NCBI GenBank assembly: GCA_949361645.1
Contig: OX442416.1
Span: forward strand, 14,025,835-14,089,834
From: Spongilla lacustris
Lineage: Eukaryota > Porifera > Demospongiae > Spongillida > Spongillidae
DNA: 64,000 nucleotides
Direction: 5' to 3'
Below the pieces are notes generated by a model. The model did not search any database. It was not told the origin of the DNA and was given only the letters and a program-made list of their open reading frames with translations. The position numbers and the translations under genes are program-made. Positions 58,871 through 64,000 of this stretch are shown here, piece by piece. How positions within the stretch are numbered: the stretch's first letter is position 1; every line of letters begins with the position of its first letter.

Positions 58871-59461
58871 GCCAAAACATATTTAATATTCATCCTGATA
58901 AATGATATTGGGCAGTTCATAAAATGTGAAGCTTCGATGTATATAACTCCTTATATACACACCCACATTCCAATTCACATTTTATATTTGATTTTAAATT
59001 TATGATGTCATCCATCATGAATAATTAATGATCAGGGAAGCTCATAATGGTGGCCTCTGATAAAGATACTGTTTCAGATAATGGACAGTTAAATTGCTGG
59101 GTGTGAGGGTTGTGGTCATCTACATCCAATATTTGTCCATCAATAGAGCCCACCATCTACTATGTTGGCCCTATTCTGAGGTCCCTTCTCCCTCTTTCTT
59201 CTACTCCTCACAATACTCTGTTGATGGTTATATACATTGTGTACTTGGATCTTAATATTAAAAATGGATTCATGCCACTGATTTAGTGGAATGGGAGCGA
59301 TCAAGGTACACACCCACTGTCCATGGTTGAAGTGTGTGACCTGTGGTAGGTCAGTTCTGTTGTTAGAGCATGTGTGTTGTCTATGTGCAGTGATGGCAGA
59401 GATGGGTTGGTTGTATCTGACCTTCCTGCTATACACTAGAATATATCATTTCCTCTTACAG

Positions 59462-59560
59462 AACGGTGGGACCTCTCTGATGTGGGCATCAAGGGAGGGA
59501 CATGTGGAGTGCGTCAAAATATTAATTGAAGGTGGTGCCCAGGTCAACCAACAGAATAAG
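59462..59560 (+). CDS. Ankyrin-repeat exon (one full repeat)
   Basis: Preceded by the acceptor CTCTTACAG and followed by a strong donor GTGAGT. The exon is 99 nt and encodes exactly 33 residues, one ankyrin repeat: NGGTSLMWASREGHVECVKI then LIEGGAQVNQQNK. The phase is the same at both ends, so the exon can be duplicated or skipped without frame change. Ankyrin repeats are protein-binding scaffolds; the parent protein is not identifiable from this piece. Confidence 0.85.
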
Positions 59561-59935
59561 GTGAGTAGTTACAGACTAGTGCAATGTCTTGTTGGTGATG
59601 TGTATCCTTGTGATATGTGTGGGCTGTGGCAGTGATCTGTGAGTAGAGTATTGTGTGCATTGGAACATGCTGGCCAGGTGAAGAAGCATGGTGTGAATGT
59701 GTATGGCTTCAGAGATGGAGGCACAAGTATGTGGTGAAGTGTGTGAATTATCCTCCTCATGTTACCCTATCCTCCCCTTGTCCCCCTATCCTCATGTCCC
59801 CCTATCCTCCTCATGTTCCCTATCCTCTTCATGTCCCCCTATCCTCCCTTTGTCCCCTATCCTCCCATGTCCCCATATCCTCCGCATGTCCCCCTATCCT
59901 ATCCTCCCTGTATGTACTCAACTAATTATCTCTAG
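59561..59935 (+). other. Intron between ankyrin exons, with a CCTCATGTCCCCCTATCCTC minisatellite
   Basis: GTGAGT to CTCTAG, 375 nt. 59750-59910 is a degenerate tandem repeat of about 20 bp (ATGTCCCCCTATCCTCC). Confidence 0.75.
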
Positions 59936-60022
59936 AATGGACATACACCGCTGCGCCTTGCTGCAGTAAGAGGTCATATTACTTGTGTTGAATGCCTCCT
60001 TTCAACTCCTGGGATTCTGAAT
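59936..60022 (+). CDS. Second ankyrin-repeat exon (partial)
   Basis: After the acceptor ATCTCTAG the frame reads NGHTPLRLAAVRGHITCVEC then LLSTPGI, a good ankyrin repeat in phase with the previous exon. No clear GT donor follows; the frame stays open to a TGA near 60103. The gene appears cut off here, and a decayed hAT gene follows 0.4 kb later. The exact end is uncertain. Confidence 0.7.
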
Positions 60023-60159
60023 TCCAGGCAATTATCGAAGTCTAAGTTCATAATACTTGTATGGAACGTCCACTCTCCTAGTACATGTACATCTCCTTTT
60101 TGACTAGGATGTGTACATTAAACTTTTCAGTTTAAAAATTAAAATTATTTCGACTACGA

Positions 60160-60275
60160 ACAAAAAGTCTAATCAATTTTTCAGGTTTATAGCAACTTGC
60201 AAATCGGTTATTAGAAACATGCAATCTATTTTGGCGATGCATCATTAATTTGCCAGCGAATACGTAGGTTTTTCA
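60160..60275. repeat. Interspersed match to 25365-25485
   Basis: See 25365-25485: same words in the same order. Confidence 0.6.
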
Positions 60276-60534
60276 GGTTTATTCATTTTTAATTTGATAT
60301 TGGCACAGTTACTCAGCCCAGTTTATTTTTATTTTAATAGATGCTGTTCATTTTAGTTTATTGGGAAGATGTACATAAAGTGCAAATCAAAACATTGCAT
60401 TCTACGACAATGAAATTTAACATTACGCACTATTGTATGGCTCAACAGCATCTGCCATGAATCCTCTTGCCTCATAATAATCTCAACTTCAAATTATTTA
60501 AACCACACTTGCCCACTTCCCTTGCAGACACAGC

Positions 60535-62829
60535 ATGCCCCCGAAGAATTCGAAAAAGCGACAAGTTACAGAACCAAAAAAGCCTGTGAAACTTCATGGC
60601 AAACCTGGTGGAGTTTGCAAACGCCGCTTCACGCTTACGGCAAAGTTGCCAACCAGGAATTGTACAATGTTCAGGTTATCATCGCCGAACGACAGGAAGA
60701 GGGTGTGCCTAAGTGTTTGGTGCATTGGGAAGGATTTGGGCCTGAAGATGACACCTGGGAACCAATAGAACACTTAGCTGGTGCAGAGGAGTACATAGCG
60801 CATTTCTTTGAGGAGCATAATGCGGCAGCCAAGCGATCTGAAGAAGAAAATGCAGCAAAACAAGCCGCTAAGATACGTGAATATGCAGAGCAGCTAACAT
60901 CTCAACCTGCTGATGATGATGTACCTGGGGGATCTCGCTATGAGCCTGGAGAACCTGAGGCTATTAATGGGGTCTGGCAAACTTTTGCCTATCTCCCTCC
61001 TTGCGATGATAAACTGAAGGCTGACAAACCTCGGTACAAATGTCTGCTATCCATGGACAATGGTGCAAAATGTGACACTGTACTGGTTTATTGTGGAGGT
61101 ACAACTAATATGGCAACCCATCTCCGAACAAGACACAGCAAATATGTCTTTGAGCATGATACGAAAAGCCAGACAAACACATTGAAAGTAGACACTGACA
61201 AAAAAAATTGGGATAATGGCAAAATGGATACCAGAGAGGCGACACCTGTGTCAGAAGATTGCATACTGGCTTGTTAAGCGAAACTGCTCTTCTACCTTAG
61301 TAGAGCGTGACACAGAACTGTGAGATGTCTTCCTCGAACTTAGTGGTGGACGCTATGATGGTCAGTCACCATGAGATCCAGAAGCACTTGCTGCAGATGG
61401 TTGCTGTTGGTACAAAATGTCTTCCTCGAACTTAGTGGTGGACGCTATGATGGTCAGTCACCATGAGATCCAGAAGCACTTGCTGCAGATGGTTGCTGTT
61501 GGTACAAAATTTTTAAAGCAACAGATAAGTGATTTGGTGCATGCTGGTCTCCAGTTGGCACTTGCTGCAGACTGGTCTGATGGAACTGATTGTGCCCTGC
61601 TCCGTGTTTTCCTATATTGGATTGACAAAGAGTGGGTTATGCATGAAGAAATGGCAGGATGTGTACCGTTCCATGGTATGTGCCACACTGGTGAGAACAT
61701 ACGCAAAGAAACAGAGGCATTGATGAAATCCCTGGACACCACATTGGATACCATTTTTGCTAGAGTGTGTGACAATGGTTCCAATATGAAAAAAGCTCTG
61801 GAAATCCTAAAGGGCCTTTTCTGCTCAGCACATACCTTGGAGCGTTCTGTCCTGGTGTGAAGGAAACCATTGGCAGGACAATGGCTATCACCATCGCTCT
61901 CCATTAGCCATGGCAGAGATGCTGAAGATCCAAGTGACCAACAGTATTACAGGCACTAGTACTTACACACAAACCACCTAGTACAGGGAATGCAACCCGC
62001 TGGCATTTTACTCATGATGCTCTCAACTGGTATAGGATGCACCAGCAGACAGTGCAGATGTTTGAGTAAGTGACAAACTAGGGGGGGTGAAGGATACAAA
62101 GAGCACAAGCTAGACTATGATGACTGGCAAGCAATACAACAAACAATAGTTGTCCTAGACCCATCTGCAAAAATGACAAACATCATAGAAGGTACCAAGT
62201 ACCCCTCCTTGCCACTTGTCCTCCCCATGCGGATCACCCATGTCATTCACCATTCTGTAAAGCCCTATCTGAATAAGTCCTGGGACAAAAGAGATACATT
62301 TGATGACAAGTCACACCAAATGTGCAATTTGCTCGGGCAGCATTTACTGAGGATCTCCGTGACAGATGGGTGAATAACTTGAGCCCAGATGTTAGGCGCT
62401 TATTTGTGATTTCTACTCTCCTTGATCTACGATTTAAGTTCTTTGAATTCCTTTTACATGGAGGAAGGGCTTGTGCTTTGAGGCTTCTACGAGTGGAGTG
62501 GCATATATGGAAAGGAGTTGGCAGTGTGGCTATTCCTCCCATCATTGTGACTTCCAAAGTGCCGGTGATTGTTTGAGTGCCTTTTTTTCTGAAGATGAAG
62601 CTGAAGCTGGCTGAAGCTACTGACAGCACTGATACCTAAAAAATACATGGCGGAAGCATACCTGGTGTGTCCTGATGAGGCAAAGGAAACTGATATCTTG
62701 ATGTGGTGGGGAAAAAAAGGTACTTGGCCTAAGCTGCAACTGATGGCAAGGCAGTATCTTGCAGTTCCTGCAACTTCCGCTGGGGTGGAACGTGGCAAGC
62801 CTCGCACACGATATGTTCATAATTGTTAA
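60535..62829 (+). pseudogene. Decayed hAT transposase gene with N-terminal chromodomain and BED finger
   Basis: ATG 60535 after AGC opens a basic start (MPPKNSKKRQ), with the chromodomain in the neighbouring frame (60522-61277, residues 45-97: ELYNVQVIIAERQ, CLVHWEGFGPEDDTWEP; aromatic cage Y48, W69, F72 present), so there is an early frameshift. A BED-type finger follows (W152, C174, C184, and GGTTNMATHLRTRH with H200/H205). A 92-bp exact tandem duplication (61326-61509) then breaks the frame. hAT catalytic parts follow: LAADWSDGTDCALL, HTGENI, CDNGSNMKKA (61417-61860), ATRWHF near 62000, DDWQAIQQTIVVLDP near 62120, and the C-terminal dimerisation segment LMWWGKKGTWPKLQLMARQY..VPATSAGVER (62647-62829). 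Multiple frame breaks make it inactive. Confidence 0.9.
61326..61509. repeat. 92-bp exact tandem duplication
   Basis: TGTCTTCCTCGAACTTAGTG... begins at 61326 and again at 61418; the units look identical. As 92 is not a multiple of 3, it shifts the hAT frame. Confidence 0.95.
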
Positions 62830-64000
62830 AAGTCACTGATATCTTTCAGTTGCGATAACAGTACCGGCTAGAAGTATGCCTCATTCAAGGCGCATAACTT
62901 TTTTCGTTCATGAATTTTCATCCATAATGAATTGCACCTGCTGGAGTCATTTTACGGCATTTCATCACCAGCTAACAACTTTAGGTCTTATTTGCATGAA
63001 AGGGCACGTTTGGAAATCAAATGCAACTTTTTAAAGCTAATCTCGTCTTCTTACGACGTTCCTGTTGCGAGTATTACGTGATGGAAACGAAAAATTAAAT
63101 GGCGGAATTTAGGCGCCGACTTGTCGCTCAATGTAAACTGCACTGTTTAGCGAAGCTCACGTTATATGTGCACATCTGTTGTGTTTGTGATGGATTATAT
63201 ACGAGCTGGTGAGTAAAGCTAACGCTTCGTTACCGTTTTAAAGCGCTAGATCAAAAACCACGCCCACCTAAGCCAATCCGATGCCAATCCTACATAGGAC
63301 CTACTACCGTGGGTCCTGCGTGATAAGATGATGATGGATAGAGAGTCGACACTACTGCTTTTTGGCTAAGGATCGCGGGCTAAGCGTCTTTAGAAGTGTG
63401 CCTAATTAAGTTTTAGCTGATGCCAGTGATGCTGCACATTTTGTCTTACTGCATGCCCCTCCACCCCCACAAAAAACGGCTCGTATTTAAATGGTTTCGT
63501 CATAACCATTAACGGTAGCGCTTACCTGTTTCAAAATTTCTGGAAAGAAATGGTGCTATTACAAGAATTTGATGAACGGGGCACAGCAGTGTTCGAGATT
63601 ACGACAATACGCTCGTTCGTTGTGTGGGGGCGGAGGTAGATCCAAATGACCTTTTATTATTGTTTGTTTAGTGGCTGCATGTATACACACTCTAAATTGA
63701 TTAGTGAATATTCGCCTGGAATATTGCAGTATGGCATTCCATCGGCATTTTCTTTCCAGTATTAAACTAATGCAAGACTTTACTACTTTGAACTTGCCAT
63801 ACGCTTCAAATGTGATTCGGCGTCATGGTGTGTAAGGTTTATAATTTTAGCACAAACAGTTAAACACATATAACCAGGAATATGCGGTCAAAATTCGCTT
63901 TAATATGCGGGAGCACTCTGTATCTGGGAAAAGCGAAGGGTGCCAGCATAAAGAGGTAATCAATTTCCAACCGATTTTCCGCATATGAAGTAAATGAATA
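62830..64000. other. No recognisable gene
   Basis: Short frames only. CCTACATAGGACCTACTA (63289-63306) also occurs at about 51921. No hAT terminus was identified with confidence. Confidence 0.5.

Overview
This window is eukaryotic, repeat-dominated nuclear DNA, most likely from a marine invertebrate animal; a sponge is my best guess, but nothing in the window proves it. Coding density is very low, coding pieces are split by plausible GT-AG introns, and the background is AT-rich. It is filled with minisatellites, foldback elements, hAT-type terminal-inverted-repeat (TIR) elements, a Ty3/Gypsy retrotransposon and mosaic segmental duplications. There are no operons or ribosome binding sites. The palindrome TACATGTA recurs throughout.

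The most striking content is bacterial. A MurA gene (UDP-N-acetylglucosamine 1-carboxyvinyltransferase, first committed step of peptidoglycan synthesis) lies at 21218-22712. It looks alphaproteobacterial and is visibly more GC-rich than its surroundings. It is split by a 223-nt GT-AG interval that is phase-compatible, and joining the two exons gives about 423 aa, close to the normal bacterial length. Two further copies of only its 3' end (10042-10298 and 23903-24241) sit inside a host segmental duplication (about 9030-10310 and 22850-24265). So the gene is integrated in the animal chromosome and has been copied with host repeats.

Layout. 1-9 kb: foldback element, fragment of an UPF0696/Bles03-like gene, short palindromes, minisatellites, a small TIR element. 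9-10.3 kb: duplicated block with murA 3' fragment 1. 10.7-12.9 kb: TIR element with RING-type finger remains and a 22-bp minisatellite. 13.5-15.1 kb: 1.5-kb foldback. 15.6-19.3 kb: GT-rich minisatellite carrying a hAT-like element. 19.8-25.1 kb: murA locus and its duplications. 25.7-26.7 kb: UPF0696-like pseudogene. 28-30 kb: segmental duplications. 30.4-32.5 kb: second TIR element with a 21-bp minisatellite. 33-35.1 kb: foldback, then a hAT element with a perfect 8-bp target-site duplication. 36.2-38.0 kb: element whose long TIRs are arrays of short palindromes. 40-42.2 kb: coiled-coil fragments and the one intact two-domain UPF0696-like exon. 44.6-50.7 kb: minisatellite interrupted by a Gypsy element (minus strand, 185-bp LTRs, gag, broken pol, canonical -1 frameshift site). 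54.5-57.5 kb: hAT-like candidate, another UPF0696-like pseudogene and a second foldback. 59.4-60.1 kb: two ankyrin-repeat exons. 60.5-62.8 kb: decayed chromodomain-BED-hAT transposase gene.

The likely host-type genes are few: the murA locus, one intact UPF0696-like terminal exon and the ankyrin exons. Nearly everything else is mobile or repetitive DNA. I saw no rRNA, no complete tRNA and no CRISPR array.
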